64,000 bases of DNA from Mycolicibacterium flavescens (GCF_001722335.1 NZ_MIHA01000005.1:1-64000), one strand, 5' to 3'. Shown: positions 29,810 through 38,221, numbered from the stretch's first letter. A program made the numbers and translations. Notes: a model not told the origin generated them from the sequence alone.

Positions 29810-30490
29810 TCAGGCCCACGCGCGGTTGCCGTACCGGTCGAGGTGGACCACCTTCTCGACCGGCTTGCGGGTCGTCGGCCCGTAGCGTCCGCGCGGCCAA
29901 CCCAGCGGCACCACGCACACCGGGGTCACCGTGAGCGGCAGCCCCAGGGTCCGGCGCGCGGACGTCACGCTCCACAGCGGCAGCGTGATCAGCGACGCGC
30001 CCAGGCCCATCGCCCGCGCGGCGAGCAGCAGGTTCTGCACGCTCGGGTAGATCGACCCGAAGTACGACGACTCGCCCACGAACGGCGACGGCACGTACGG
30101 CATCCGCATCCCGCCGCGCAGGCACGGCACGACGAGCACCGGGATCTCGCTGAAGTGGTCGACCTGCCACTGCACGGCCCGCAGGATCTTCTGCATCGAC
30201 TCGTCGCCGGCGGCCAGCCGCTTGCCGAGCCCGCCGTAGAGCGACCAGGCCTGCCGGTAGCGCTTCCCGAGTTGGTCCTTGACGGCCTGGTCCTTGACGA
30301 CGACGAATTCCCAGTTCTGCCCGTTGGATCCGGTCGGGGCGCGCAGCGCCAACTCGATGCACTTGCGGACCACCGCGTCGTCGACCGGGTCCGGAAGGAC
30401 GCGGCGCACCGCCCGCTGGGTCATCATCGCGTCGACCAGCGGCATGGACAGGTCGGCAAGTGCTTCGTCGGTGGTGGGAACGTTGCTCAT
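29810..30490 (-). CDS. Nitroreductase-family FMN oxidoreductase
   Basis: 226 residues. FMN contacts: QRAVRRVLPDPVDD (Arg pair near 26-29), ELALRAPTGSNGQNWEFVVV (Ser/Asn binding), and GLGASLITLPLW and PLGWPRGRYGPTTRKPVEKV at the C-terminus. Enzymes of this fold use NAD(P)H to reduce quinones, nitro compounds or enones; the substrate here is unknown. Its stop lies three bases from the convergent mmsB stop, so the two ends leave no room for a separate terminator. Confidence 0.85.
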   Translation of the reverse strand: MSNVPTTDEALADLSMPLVDAMMTQRAVRRVLPDPVDDAVVRKCIELALRAPTGSNGQNWEFVVVKDQAVKDQLGKRYRQAWSLYGGLGKRLAAGDESMQKILRAVQWQVDHFSEIPVLVVPCLRGGMRMPYVPSPFVGESSYFGSIYPSVQNLLLAARAMGLGASLITLPLWSVTSARRTLGLPLTVTPVCVVPLGWPRGRYGPTTRKPVEKVVHLDRYGNRAWA

Positions 30491-30527
30491 CTCATGAAGC
30501 TACCGCTCCGGCCCGGTGGAAAAGGCG

Positions 30528-31328
30528 CTAGGCAGCCGAAGACTTGTGCGACTTCGACCAGGCGGCGTGCAGCCGCTGACAGTCGGCGATCCGCAGCGGG
30601 TTCTCCCCGTCGAAGGACGGGCGCACCGCGAGCGCGGCGGGAATATCGGGGGTGCCCTCTCCGGTGATCACCAGGGTCGGCATGCCGGCGCCGGTGGCCG
30701 CGCGCAGCCCGGACGCGGACCCGGTGACCGCGAGCGCGTCGTCCGGGCACACGCCGAGCTCCCACAGCGCGTGGCGGTGCGCCTCGGGGTCGGGACTGGG
30801 TTTGACGACGTCCTCGGCCGTTACGACGCTTTCGACCATCCCCTCCCCCACGAGCTGGCGCACCAGCGGCTCGGCCCAGCCGCGTTGCCCATTGGTGACG
30901 ACCGCGATCTGTATCCCGGCGCCGACGGCGTCCATCACGAAGTCGACCAGCCCGGGCCGCGGGGTGAGGTCGCGTTCGAGGATGAGCTCGTCGAACAGCA
31001 TCGTCTTCGTCGCGTAGATCTCGTCGGCCAACAGTTTGGTCAACACGTCGACTTCAGTGGCCACCCCTCGCTTGCGCAACTCGGCGGCGACCCGCTGGCG
31101 CTCGTCGCTGAGCGCCAGCAGTTGCCGGTACCGCGTCACCGACCACTGGAAGTCCAATCCGTGCGCCGCGAACGCCGCGTTGTAGGCCACCCGGTGCCCG
31201 TCGCACTCGATGTCGGTCAGGGCGTCGAGGTCGAACACCACGGCCCGCAGCTCGCATATCGAACTCGTCGAGGCGCAGTCCCACCAGAAGCGGCCCGCGC
31301 GCCATGTCGTCTCCTGCGTTGTCGGCAT
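30528..31328 (-). CDS. HAD-superfamily hydrolase
   Basis: 266 residues from the ATG at 31328 (other starts are possible; there is no strong ribosome binding site). HAD motif I is VVFDLDALTDIE, with Asp nucleophile and second Asp. A cap domain follows (about 50-130), then motif II VVTNGQRG and motif III around VVKPSPDPEAHRHAL with the Lys. Motif IV is weak: ALAVTGSASGLRAATGAGM has GSAS where the usual acidic GDSxxD is expected, so activity as a phosphatase is uncertain. Its start faces the two-component system at 31444. Confidence 0.8.
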   Translation of the reverse strand: MPTTQETTWRAGRFWWDCASTSSICELRAVVFDLDALTDIECDGHRVAYNAAFAAHGLDFQWSVTRYRQLLALSDERQRVAAELRKRGVATEVDVLTKLLADEIYATKTMLFDELILERDLTPRPGLVDFVMDAVGAGIQIAVVTNGQRGWAEPLVRQLVGEGMVESVVTAEDVVKPSPDPEAHRHALWELGVCPDDALAVTGSASGLRAATGAGMPTLVITGEGTPDIPAALAVRPSFDGENPLRIADCQRLHAAWSKSHKSSAA

Positions 31329-31431
31329 GGATCCACAGTGGCCCACGTCACAAGATCAGACCTCCCCCAATCGGGGGATCGTGCGCGCCAATTGCCCCGC
31401 GAAGTTCGGTGAGCCGGCAATTGCCCAGCAC

Positions 31432-31437
31432 TAAGGT
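31432..31437 (+). promoter_or_regulatory. Candidate -10 of the NarL-type operon
   Basis: TAAGGT fits TAnnnT and ends six bases before the ATG at 31444, suggesting a leaderless transcript. Just upstream, CAATTGCC (31389-31396) and GGCAATTG (31416-31423) form an inverted repeat near the -35 zone. Confidence 0.4.
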
Positions 31438-31443
31438 GGTGCC

Positions 31444-32106
31444 ATGCCGACCAGCTCACCGGTGCGTCTTGTGCTGGTCGACGACCACGAAATGGTCATC
31501 GAGGGCCTCAAGGCCATGCTCGCGGCGTTCTCCGACCGGGTGCAGGTGGTCGGTCAGGCCGTCGGCGCCGAACGCGCCCGGGCGGTGATCGACGACCTCA
31601 ACCCCGACATCGTGCTGTGCGACGTGCGGATGCAGGGCGCCAGCGGCCTGGATCTGTGCCTGGAACTGCGCGAACACGACCCCGAGCGCAAGGTCGTGAT
31701 GCTGTCGGTCTACGACGACGAGCAGTACCTGTTCCAGGCGCTGCGCGTCGGCGCATCGGGGTATCTGCTCAAGAGCATCAGCAGCGACGAGCTGGTCCGC
31801 CAGCTGGAGTTCGTGCACCGCGGTGAGACGGCGATCGACCCGGGCATGGCGGCGCGCGCCGTCGACACCGCCGCGCGGCTGCAGCGCGACGAGTTCTGGC
31901 CGGGCGCGCGCCAGGGCCTGACCCAGCGCGAGAGCGAGATCCTCTCGTTCGTCGTCAGCGGGCTGTCCAACCGGGCGATCGCGACCAAGCTGGTGATCGG
32001 CGACGAGACCGTCAAGACCCACCTCAGCTCGATCTACCGCAAGCTCGGCGTCAGCGACCGCACCGGAGCGGTGGCGACCGCGCTGCGCGAAGGCATCTAC
32101 AAATGA
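31444..32106 (+). CDS. NarL/LuxR-family response regulator
   Basis: 220 residues. The receiver has LVDDHE (acidic pair), Asp60 in VLCDVRMQG, and Lys in YLLKSISSDEL. The LuxR helix-turn-helix at about 155-212 is GLTQRESEILSFVVSGLSNRAIATKLVIGDETVKTHLSSIYRKLGVSDRT in outline. The DNA-binding partner of the kinase whose start overlaps its stop (ATGA). Targets are unknown; autoregulation and control of the divergent HAD gene are plausible. Confidence 0.93.
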   Translation: MPTSSPVRLVLVDDHEMVIEGLKAMLAAFSDRVQVVGQAVGAERARAVIDDLNPDIVLCDVRMQGASGLDLCLELREHDPERKVVMLSVYDDEQYLFQALRVGASGYLLKSISSDELVRQLEFVHRGETAIDPGMAARAVDTAARLQRDEFWPGARQGLTQRESEILSFVVSGLSNRAIATKLVIGDETVKTHLSSIYRKLGVSDRTGAVATALREGIYK

Positions 32107-33338
32107 GCGCGCCGGATCGCCCGTCGAACGCGGTGCGCGAGCTCAGCCAGTACGCGCTGGCCGCCGACCGCGAACTGGCGCTGCTGCGCGAGCTGATCCA
32201 GGCCGCGTCCAAGGGACCCGGTGTGGAGCCGCTGGCCGCCGCGGCCGCGCGGATGATCACCGCGGCCACCGCCAGCGACGTGTGCTTCGTGCACGTGCTC
32301 GACGACTCCGACCGGTCGTTGACGCTGGCCGGGGCGACACCGCCGTTCGACGCCGAGATCGGCAAGATCAGACTGCCGCTCGGACAAGGCATTTCGGGTT
32401 GGGTGGCGAGCAACCGCGAACCGGTGGTGATCACCGAGGACAAGGAGTCAGACCCCCGCTACATGCCGTTCCCGGCGCTGCGCGGCTCCGACTTCACCTC
32501 GATGGTGTCGGTGCCGATGGAAAACGATCCCGGCGGGCTGGTCGGCGTGCTCAACGTGCACACCGTCGAGCGCCGCGAGTTCACCGAACGCGACGTGGAG
32601 TTGCTGGTGGTGATCGGCCGCCTGATCGCCGGCGCCATGCACCAGGCGCGGCTGCACCGGCAGTTGGTGGCCCGTGAACGCGCGCACGAGAACTTCGTCG
32701 AGCAGGTGATCGAGGCGCAGGAGCTCGAAAGGCGCCGCCTGGCAGGCGATATCCACGACGGGATCAGCCAGCGGCTGGTCACGCTGTCCTACCGGCTGGA
32801 CGCGGCCGCCAACTCCGACGACACCGGCGTGGTCGCCGAGCAGCTGGGCAAGGCGCGCGAGTTGGTCGAGCTGACGCTGCAGGAGGCGCGCGCGGCGATC
32901 AGCGGGCTGCGCCCGCCGGTGCTCGACGACCTCGGCCTGGCCGGCGGGCTGGCCAGCCTCGCGCGGTCGATCCCGCAGATCGGCATCGACGTCGACCTGG
33001 CCGAGAAGCGGCTGCCCGACCACATCGAGCTCGCGCTGTACCGGATCGCCCAGGAGTGCCTGCAGAACGTCGTCAAACACGCCCGGGCCACGTCGGCGCG
33101 GTTGACGTTCAGCGTCGAGCGCGGCGACACCGGCACCGTCGCCCGGCTCGAAATCGTCGACGACGGCGTCGGTTTCGACACCTTCGAGCATCCGCTCGGC
33201 GGTGACGAGATGGGCGGCTACGGGCTGCTGTCGATGGCCGAACGCGCCGAGATCGTCGGCGGCCGGCTCAACATCAGGTCACGCCCCGGCGCCGGGACGG
33301 CGGTGACGGCCACCATCCCGGTGCCGGCAGCCCTCTAG
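32103..33338 (+). CDS. GAF-domain sensor histidine kinase (HisKA_3 type)
   Basis: 411 residues. A coiled N-terminus (about 10-35) leads into a GAF domain (about 40-185; LPLGQGISGWVASNREPVVI, SMVSVPMENDPGGLVGVLNVH). HisKA_3 dimerisation domain with LERRRLAGDIHDGISQRL, phospho-acceptor His218. HATPase_c with ALYRIAQECLQNVVKHA and IVDDGVGFDT, then GYGLLSMAERAEIVGG. There are no membrane helices. The GAF ligand is unknown; haem-binding His residues of DevS/DosT-type sensors are not evident to me. Four-base overlap with its regulator. Confidence 0.92.
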   Translation: MSAPDRPSNAVRELSQYALAADRELALLRELIQAASKGPGVEPLAAAAARMITAATASDVCFVHVLDDSDRSLTLAGATPPFDAEIGKIRLPLGQGISGWVASNREPVVITEDKESDPRYMPFPALRGSDFTSMVSVPMENDPGGLVGVLNVHTVERREFTERDVELLVVIGRLIAGAMHQARLHRQLVARERAHENFVEQVIEAQELERRRLAGDIHDGISQRLVTLSYRLDAAANSDDTGVVAEQLGKARELVELTLQEARAAISGLRPPVLDDLGLAGGLASLARSIPQIGIDVDLAEKRLPDHIELALYRIAQECLQNVVKHARATSARLTFSVERGDTGTVARLEIVDDGVGFDTFEHPLGGDEMGGYGLLSMAERAEIVGGRLNIRSRPGAGTAVTATIPVPAAL

Positions 33339-33359
33339 CCGAGGGGGCGCTTTCCCCGG

Positions 33360-33417
33360 CGAGCAGTCGCAAAATGCCCTCAATTTCGCACTTCTGGAGT
33401 CACTTTGCGTCTGCTCG
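33360..33417. repeat. Intergenic palindrome, copy 1
   Basis: The arms CGAGCAGTCGCAAA (33360-33373) and TTTGCGTCTGCTCG (33404-33417) pair with one mismatch around a 30-base loop. It lies between convergent genes and contains the stop and last codons of the MarR gene ending at 33400. The right side (CACTTTGCGTCTGCTCGC, 33401-33418) recurs exactly at 35012-35029. Confidence 0.75.
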
Positions 33418-33900
33418 CGAGGGTAGATCGAGGGTGCAATCCGTCGCGCGGTGCCGCTCGATGGCGCTGAGCACGTCGTCGGACATCTCCCGCAGCGCCG
33501 CCAGCCGGTCCGCGCCGAGCACGTCGACGAACAATTCGTGCACGCGGGCGGCGTTGGCGGGCGCCGCGGTGCGGATCGCGTCGCGTCCGGCATCGGTCAG
33601 CACGATGTCCGGGTACCGGCCGCCGGAGCCGTCCCGGCCGATCAACCCGCGCTTCTCCATCCGGCCGAGGTGATGCGAGAGCCGGGTCTTCTCCCAGTGT
33701 GTGGCCTCGGCGAGTTCGAAGGCCCGCATCCGCTGCTGCGGCGCCTCCGAGAGATTGACCAGGATCTCGAAGTCGGAGTCCGAGAGCCCGAACTCGCGCT
33801 GCAGGTGCTGCACCAAATGCCGTTCCAGGCGGTGGCGCATGTCGACGAACGCGCGCCAGGCGGCCAGTTCGTCACCGGTCAGGGCTCGCTTTTTCGCCAT
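33400..33900 (-). CDS. MarR-family transcriptional regulator (first)
   Basis: 166 residues from the ATG at 33900, which has GAGG six bases upstream; in-frame starts up to 33930 exist. Winged helix: HLQREFGLSDSDFEILVNLSEAPQQRMRAFELAEATHWEKTRLSHHLGRMEKRGLIGRDG, with wing GSGGRYPDIVLTDAGRDAI. It faces the NmrA-like gene, and the 88-base gap holds two identical palindromes, so it probably represses both genes and responds to a small ligand. Its last residues are encoded by an intergenic repeat. Confidence 0.88.
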   Translation of the reverse strand: MAKKRALTGDELAAWRAFVDMRHRLERHLVQHLQREFGLSDSDFEILVNLSEAPQQRMRAFELAEATHWEKTRLSHHLGRMEKRGLIGRDGSGGRYPDIVLTDAGRDAIRTAAPANAARVHELFVDVLGADRLAALREMSDDVLSAIERHRATDCTLDLPSRADAK

Positions 33901-33922
33901 GACCTCGACCATACCCGTTCGG

Positions 33923-33973
33923 GTTGACATATCAACTCACCGGAGTACCGTCGGATCGAGTTGACATATCAAC
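33923..33973. promoter_or_regulatory. Paired identical 14-bp palindromes between marR and nmrA-like gene
   Basis: GTTGACATATCAAC occurs at 33923-33936 and again at 33960-33973, centres 37 bases apart. The TTGACA inside the first copy (33924-33929), a 16-base spacer, and TACCGT (33946-33951) make a good promoter for the plus-strand gene. The second copy would cover its start site. This looks like a two-operator MarR control region. Confidence 0.8.
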
Positions 33974-33988
33974 CTAAAGGAGTGACTG

Positions 33989-34969
33989 ATGACTACCAAT
34001 GTGATCGCCGTCGTGGGTGCCACCGGTAAGCAGGGCGGCGGCCTGGTCCGCGCGATCCTCGACGACCCCGCCGCCGGCTTCCGCGCGCGTGCCCTGACCC
34101 GCGACCCGGATTCGGAGCGGGCCCGCCAACTGGCCGAAGCGGGCGCGGAGGTCGTCGCCGCCGATCTCGACGACCTCGACAGCATGACGCGTGCCTTCGC
34201 CGGGGTGGCGGGCGCATTCGTCGTCACCAACTACTGGGCGCCGCGCACGCCAGAGGAGGAAGCCGCCCGCACCCGCGCCGACGCCGAACTGCAGCAGGCC
34301 GAGACCGCAGCGCGCGCCGCCAAGACCGCCGGCGTGCCCCATGTGATCTGGTCGACGCTGGAGGACACCCGCGACCACTTCGGCGACGACGAGCGGGTGC
34401 CCACTGTCGAGGGCCGGTACAAGGTTCCGCACTTCGACGCAAAGGCCGAAGCCGACAGCCTGTTCACCAAACACGGTGTGCCGGCGACGTTTCTGCGCAC
34501 CACCGGCTTCTTCGAGGGCTTCACCCGCGACCTGGCACCGGTACGCGACCAGAACGGCGAGCTGGTGCTGACCCTGCCGATGGCCGACCGGACGATGGCC
34601 GCAATCGCGGTCGACGACATCGGACGCACCGCGCTGGGCATCTTCAAGCGCGGCGCGGAGTTCATCGGCGCGACGGTCAGTATCGCCGGCGACCACCTGA
34701 CCGGCGAGCAGATCGCGGCCGAACTCGCGACGCTGTACGGCGAACCGGTCGCCTACCGGCCGCAGAGCTGGGATGAGTTCCGGTCCCTGCCGTTCCCTGT
34801 CGCCGTCGAGATGGGCAACATGTTCCAGTTCTACGCCGAGGACTCCGAGCGGTTCGTCGGCGCCCGCGATCTGGACTTCGTGCGGACGCTGAACCCGGGC
34901 CTGCTCTCGTTCCACGAATGGGTGCACCAACAGGGTCACCAACAGCCGCGAGCTGGGGCCACGCCGTAG
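33989..34969 (+). CDS. NmrA/HSCARG-like NAD(P)-binding protein
   Basis: 326 residues with AAAGGAG before the ATG. The N-terminal Rossmann motif VVGATGKQGGGLVRAIL (about 7-23) is that of atypical short-chain dehydrogenases. RALTRDPDSERARQLAEAGAEVVAADLDD follows the NmrA pattern, and VIWSTLEDTRDHFGDDERVPTVEGRYKVPHFDAKAEADSLF is close to the HSCARG redox-sensor type. The SDR Tyr-x-x-x-Lys pair is not obvious, so it may sense NADP(H) or bind a quinone rather than catalyse. Divergent MarR control suggests induction by a xenobiotic or redox stress. Confidence 0.85.
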   Translation: MTTNVIAVVGATGKQGGGLVRAILDDPAAGFRARALTRDPDSERARQLAEAGAEVVAADLDDLDSMTRAFAGVAGAFVVTNYWAPRTPEEEAARTRADAELQQAETAARAAKTAGVPHVIWSTLEDTRDHFGDDERVPTVEGRYKVPHFDAKAEADSLFTKHGVPATFLRTTGFFEGFTRDLAPVRDQNGELVLTLPMADRTMAAIAVDDIGRTALGIFKRGAEFIGATVSIAGDHLTGEQIAAELATLYGEPVAYRPQSWDEFRSLPFPVAVEMGNMFQFYAEDSERFVGARDLDFVRTLNPGLLSFHEWVHQQGHQQPRAGATP

Positions 34970-34978
34970 GCAGGGGAA

Positions 34979-35030
34979 CGCAAAGTGACCGGAAAACCGT
35001 CGAAAATAGGGCACTTTGCGTCTGCTCGCC
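34979..35030. repeat. Intergenic palindrome, copy 2
   Basis: CGCAAAGTG (34979-34987) pairs with the start of CACTTTGCGTCTGCTCGC (35012-35029). The right side is identical over 18 bases to copy 1 at 33401-33418. It lies between the convergent NmrA-like and second MarR genes. Confidence 0.7.
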
Positions 35031-35045
35031 GGCGGCGTGGCCCCG

Positions 35046-35567
35046 CTAAAAGTCTCCCGAGTTGCGCCGCAGGGTCTGGATCGAGGCCGCCAGCGCCCGC
35101 GACTCGGCATCGGACATGCCGATGTCGGCGAACACCTCGTTGTTGAGCGTCACCGTGGCGTCCTCGACGGTCGACCGGCCCAGGTCGGTGATCCGCACCA
35201 GCGTGGTGCGGCCGTCGGTCGGGTGCGGGATCCGCTCGACCAGACCGGCGGCCTCCAGCCGGCGGATCGCGTGGGTGACGCTGGTGACATGGACCTGCAG
35301 CCGGTCGGAGGCCTTGGTGATCGGCAGCGCGCCGTCGCGGGTGAACGCGAGCAGCCGCAGCAACTCGAACCGCGAGAAGCTCAGGTCATAGGGCCGCAGC
35401 GCGCTCTCCACCCGGGCGAGCAGGATCTGATGCGCCCGCATCACCGAGGTCACCGCCACCATCCCGTCGGCCACATCGGACCACCCGGACCGTTCCCAGT
35501 TGCTGCGCGCGAGCGCGATCGGGTCGCGGTGGTCCTGCCGCGGCGGTTGTGACGGTTGCGGGGGCAC
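35046..35567 (-). CDS. MarR-family transcriptional regulator (second)
   Basis: 173 residues from a GTG at 35567 with AGAGG upstream. Winged helix region FSRFELLRLLAFTRDGALPITKASDRLQVHVTSVTHAIRRLEAAGLVERIPHPTDGRTTLVRITDLG in outline. It starts six bases after the aminotransferase stop on the same strand, so it is the last gene of the TPP/KAS III unit and the natural candidate for its local regulator. It is not closely similar to the first MarR gene. Confidence 0.88.
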   Translation of the reverse strand: MPPQPSQPPRQDHRDPIALARSNWERSGWSDVADGMVAVTSVMRAHQILLARVESALRPYDLSFSRFELLRLLAFTRDGALPITKASDRLQVHVTSVTHAIRRLEAAGLVERIPHPTDGRTTLVRITDLGRSTVEDATVTLNNEVFADIGMSDAESRALAASIQTLRRNSGDF

Positions 35568-35573
35568 GCCTCT

Positions 35574-36581
35574 TCATACCGCATCGACCGAAGCCTCCCG
35601 CGGATTTGCGGCGCTGGCGGCCGCGGCCAACACCGCGCGGGTCGACGCGCGGTCGCCGACGGTGATCCGCACACCGTCGGCGTAGTGGCGCACCCGCAGA
35701 CCCGTCCCACCGAACACTCCTCGCCAGTCACCGGGCAGGTAGACGAAGTTCGCGTGGCTGTCGGTGCAGTCCACGCCTGCGGCGCGCAGCCGCGTCTGCA
35801 GGTACCGGCGTTCAGCGGCGATCATGCGGATCCGTTGCTGCAGTTCGGGTTCGGCCGCGAACGAGGCCGCCACCGCCACCAGCGCGGTGATCGCCATACC
35901 GAACGGCAGCTGCATGCTCCACAGTCGGCGCGCCAGGTCGGGCGCGCAGAACCCGTAGCCGATCCGCAGGCCGGCCAGCCCGTAGGCCTTGGAGAACGTC
36001 CGCGCCACAACGAGGTTCGGGTACCGGACGATCAACGACGCGGTGTCCAGACGCAGACCCGGCGGCAGGAACTCCGCGTACGCCTCGTCGAGTAGCACCA
36101 CCGTCTCCGACGGCACCCGGTCCAGGAACCACTCGAGGTCAACGGCGGATTCGACGGTGCCGGTCGGATTGTGCGGGCGGCACACCACCGCGACCCGCGC
36201 CCCGGCCGCCGCCGAGGCCATCGCGTCCAGATCGTTTCTGCCGTGTCCGTCCAAGGCGACGGTGACCGACCGCAACCGGGCCATCCGGGCGAAGATCGGA
36301 TACCCGTCGAACGTCGGCGTCGCCGTCACGACCGTGTCACCGGGGTCGGTCACGGCGTGCAGCAACTGCATGATCACGCCGCTGGCTCCGACCCCGATCA
36401 CCACCTGCTCACCGGCCACACCGATGCGGTCGGCGATCAGGGCACGCAACCGCTCGGGAAGGTACTCGGGATAGCGGTTGGCCGCCTCGATCGAGGTGCT
36501 CAACGCGGCCTGCACCGACGCCAACGGAGGGAACGGGTTCTCGTTGAGCGACAGGGCGGTCGGGTCCGTCGCGGCGGTCAT
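35574..36581 (-). CDS. PLP-dependent aminotransferase, HisC/Pat-like
   Basis: 335 residues from the ATG at 36581, overlapping the upstream stop as ATGA. Class I/II fold: LNENPFPP at the N-terminus, GVGASGVIMQLLHAV, CRPHNPTGTVES (Asn for PLP), LLDEAYAEF (Asp and Tyr), and the Schiff-base Lys198 in RTFSKAYGLAGLRIGYG. Family members transaminate histidinol phosphate or aromatic amino acids. Here it is coupled to a KAS III-like gene and a TPP enzyme rather than his genes, so a role in secondary metabolism is more likely than histidine synthesis. Confidence 0.88.
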   Translation of the reverse strand: MTAATDPTALSLNENPFPPLASVQAALSTSIEAANRYPEYLPERLRALIADRIGVAGEQVVIGVGASGVIMQLLHAVTDPGDTVVTATPTFDGYPIFARMARLRSVTVALDGHGRNDLDAMASAAAGARVAVVCRPHNPTGTVESAVDLEWFLDRVPSETVVLLDEAYAEFLPPGLRLDTASLIVRYPNLVVARTFSKAYGLAGLRIGYGFCAPDLARRLWSMQLPFGMAITALVAVAASFAAEPELQQRIRMIAAERRYLQTRLRAAGVDCTDSHANFVYLPGDWRGVFGGTGLRVRHYADGVRITVGDRASTRAVLAAAASAANPREASVDAV

Positions 36582-37588
36582 CCCCGCCCGCCCCACCGCA
36601 CCGCCGCGGCACCGGCGAAGTCACCGGCGTGCGCGAACGCCGCCATCAGCACGACGTCGCCGGCGGTCAGCCTGGCGTCGCCGATCGCGCGGTCGAGGTT
36701 GACGGGGATGGCGGCGCCGAACAGGTTGCCGCACTGCTCGAACGTGTCGACGTGCCGTTCGGGCGGCAGTTCGAGCGCCTCGCGCCAGTTCCTCAGGAAC
36801 ACCCGGTTGGGCTGGTTGGACACGAACAGATCCAGGTCGGCGGGTTTGATCCCGATCCGGTCGCACACCGCGTACGCCACCTCGGGCACCTGCCGGTTGC
36901 CCCGCGCCAGCACCTTGGTGATCTTGCTGTCGGTGAACCCGATGTAGCCCTCCCCCGGACCCGGTTGCCACCACTTGCGCGGCGGGTCGGCGGCGATCGT
37001 CATCTCGCCGGCGTACTCGCCGTAGGTGCGGCATTCGACGGCCAGCACCGGCGAATGGTCCGACACCGCGACCAGGCCGACCGCGGCGCCGTCACCGGGT
37101 ACCGCCGCCTGCGCTTTGCGCCGCACACCCGGTTGGTCGAACACCTGGCCTGCGGCGTTCTGTGCGACGGCGATCACCGCGGTGCGTCCGGCGCCGCCGG
37201 ACAACAGTTGTCCGGCCGTCTGCAGCGCGAGCACGAACGCCGCGCAGCCGCCGTTGTGCAGATCGAGCACGCACGCCGGTTTCATGCCGAGGCGATGGGC
37301 CATCGCGCCCCCGCCGCCGTAGAACGGCACATCGGGCATCTGGGTGTGGGTGATCAGCACGTCGGCGTTGGCGATGACGTCGTGTCCGTAACGCTGCACC
37401 AGTCCGGCGGCCGCGCGTTCGACCATGTCGACGGCGGTCTCGTCCGGTGCGACGTGGTGGCGGTACTTGGGCGCGCGGAACATCAGGCTCTCGCGCAACT
37501 CGTCGGATCCGGCGAACTGCGCGTAGTAGTCGGCGCCGATCGGCTCACCGGGCAGGTAGGTCGAGACGTCGAGCAGGCTCACGGTCAT
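36578..37588 (-). CDS. KAS III (FabH)-like ketoacyl synthase with altered active site
   Basis: 336 residues with AGGTGA before the ATG. Thiolase fold: nucleophile Cys115 in LHNGGCAAFVLAL, C-terminal HAGDFAGAAAVRW, and the Asn288 motif EQCGNLFGAAIP. Where FabH proteins have the His of HQAN, this reads SNQPN (Asn258), so the usual Cys-His-Asn triad is broken. Other acyl-transferring members of this group keep a His there, to my knowledge. It may form esters or amides, act by a different mechanism, or be non-decarboxylating. Coupled to the aminotransferase by a four-base overlap and six bases after the SRPBCC gene. Confidence 0.82.
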   Translation of the reverse strand: MTVSLLDVSTYLPGEPIGADYYAQFAGSDELRESLMFRAPKYRHHVAPDETAVDMVERAAAGLVQRYGHDVIANADVLITHTQMPDVPFYGGGGAMAHRLGMKPACVLDLHNGGCAAFVLALQTAGQLLSGGAGRTAVIAVAQNAAGQVFDQPGVRRKAQAAVPGDGAAVGLVAVSDHSPVLAVECRTYGEYAGEMTIAADPPRKWWQPGPGEGYIGFTDSKITKVLARGNRQVPEVAYAVCDRIGIKPADLDLFVSNQPNRVFLRNWREALELPPERHVDTFEQCGNLFGAAIPVNLDRAIGDARLTAGDVVLMAAFAHAGDFAGAAAVRWGGRG

Positions 37589-37594
37589 CGGTGT

Positions 37595-38221
37595 TCACCT
37601 CATCCAGGACGGGGTTACGGAAAGCCCTTGGCGATGGCGGTATTCGGCGATCGCCTTGAGGTTGCGCAACTCGAGCAGATGCCCGGCGCCGAACATGTCC
37701 CAGAAGTCGCCGACCCATACCGGGCGCTGCGGCGGCGCGGTCTGCGGATAGGGGTTGCGGTCGTAGAACGGGTGGTGGCAGTTGGTCCACAGCACCACCG
37801 AACCGGGCCGGTCGAGCACGACCTGCGCGTCGACGATCCGCATCAGGTAGATCATCCACAGGTGCGTTCCCTGGTCCCAGGCGCAGTGGTAGTCGACGGT
37901 GCCGGCCTGCCGGTTCGCCACGGTTCGGGTGAAAATCTTTGTCTCCGAACCCAACCGGTCGTAGGCCAGCCACAGCCCCGGTTCCTCGGTGGGCGTGAAG
38001 CCGCGCAGGCTGTAGGTCCACTCCTGCAGACATCGGGTGTCGGCGAGGTAGTCGAACAACTCGCCGGGCGGGCAGTCGACGTAGCTGTTGACCGTGCAGT
38101 AGTCGCCGAAGACCTCGTCGTGCGGGTATACCGACCGCATCATCTGCATGATGATCGGGGTCGCCCGCTCCCGCGGGGAGGTCTCGATGCGGATCAGGCC
38201 GTCGATGTCGTCAAGTGTCAT
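37595..38221 (-). CDS. SRPBCC-family (polyketide cyclase-like) protein
   Basis: 208 residues. The START-like fold is suggested by TVNSYVDCPPGELFDYLADTRCLQEWTYSL near 43-72, the usual strand-helix-Trp beginning of SRPBCC proteins. It continues with strands KIFTRTVANRQAGTVDYHCAWDQ and VVLWTNCHHPFYD, then a long helix near 180-195. Members bind hydrophobic ligands in a deep pocket and include aromatase/cyclases. Its start overlaps the TPP enzyme stop by 11 bases, so it is co-translated with that gene. The ligand is unknown. Confidence 0.78.
   Translation of the reverse strand: MTLDDIDGLIRIETSPRERATPIIMQMMRSVYPHDEVFGDYCTVNSYVDCPPGELFDYLADTRCLQEWTYSLRGFTPTEEPGLWLAYDRLGSETKIFTRTVANRQAGTVDYHCAWDQGTHLWMIYLMRIVDAQVVLDRPGSVVLWTNCHHPFYDRNPYPQTAPPQRPVWVGDFWDMFGAGHLLELRNLKAIAEYRHRQGLSVTPSWMR

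Noticed and set aside
31389..31423. Terminator upstream of the NarL-type regulator
   Set aside because: The inverted repeat CAATTGCC/GGCAATTG lies between two divergent genes, so no transcript ends there; an operator is more likely.
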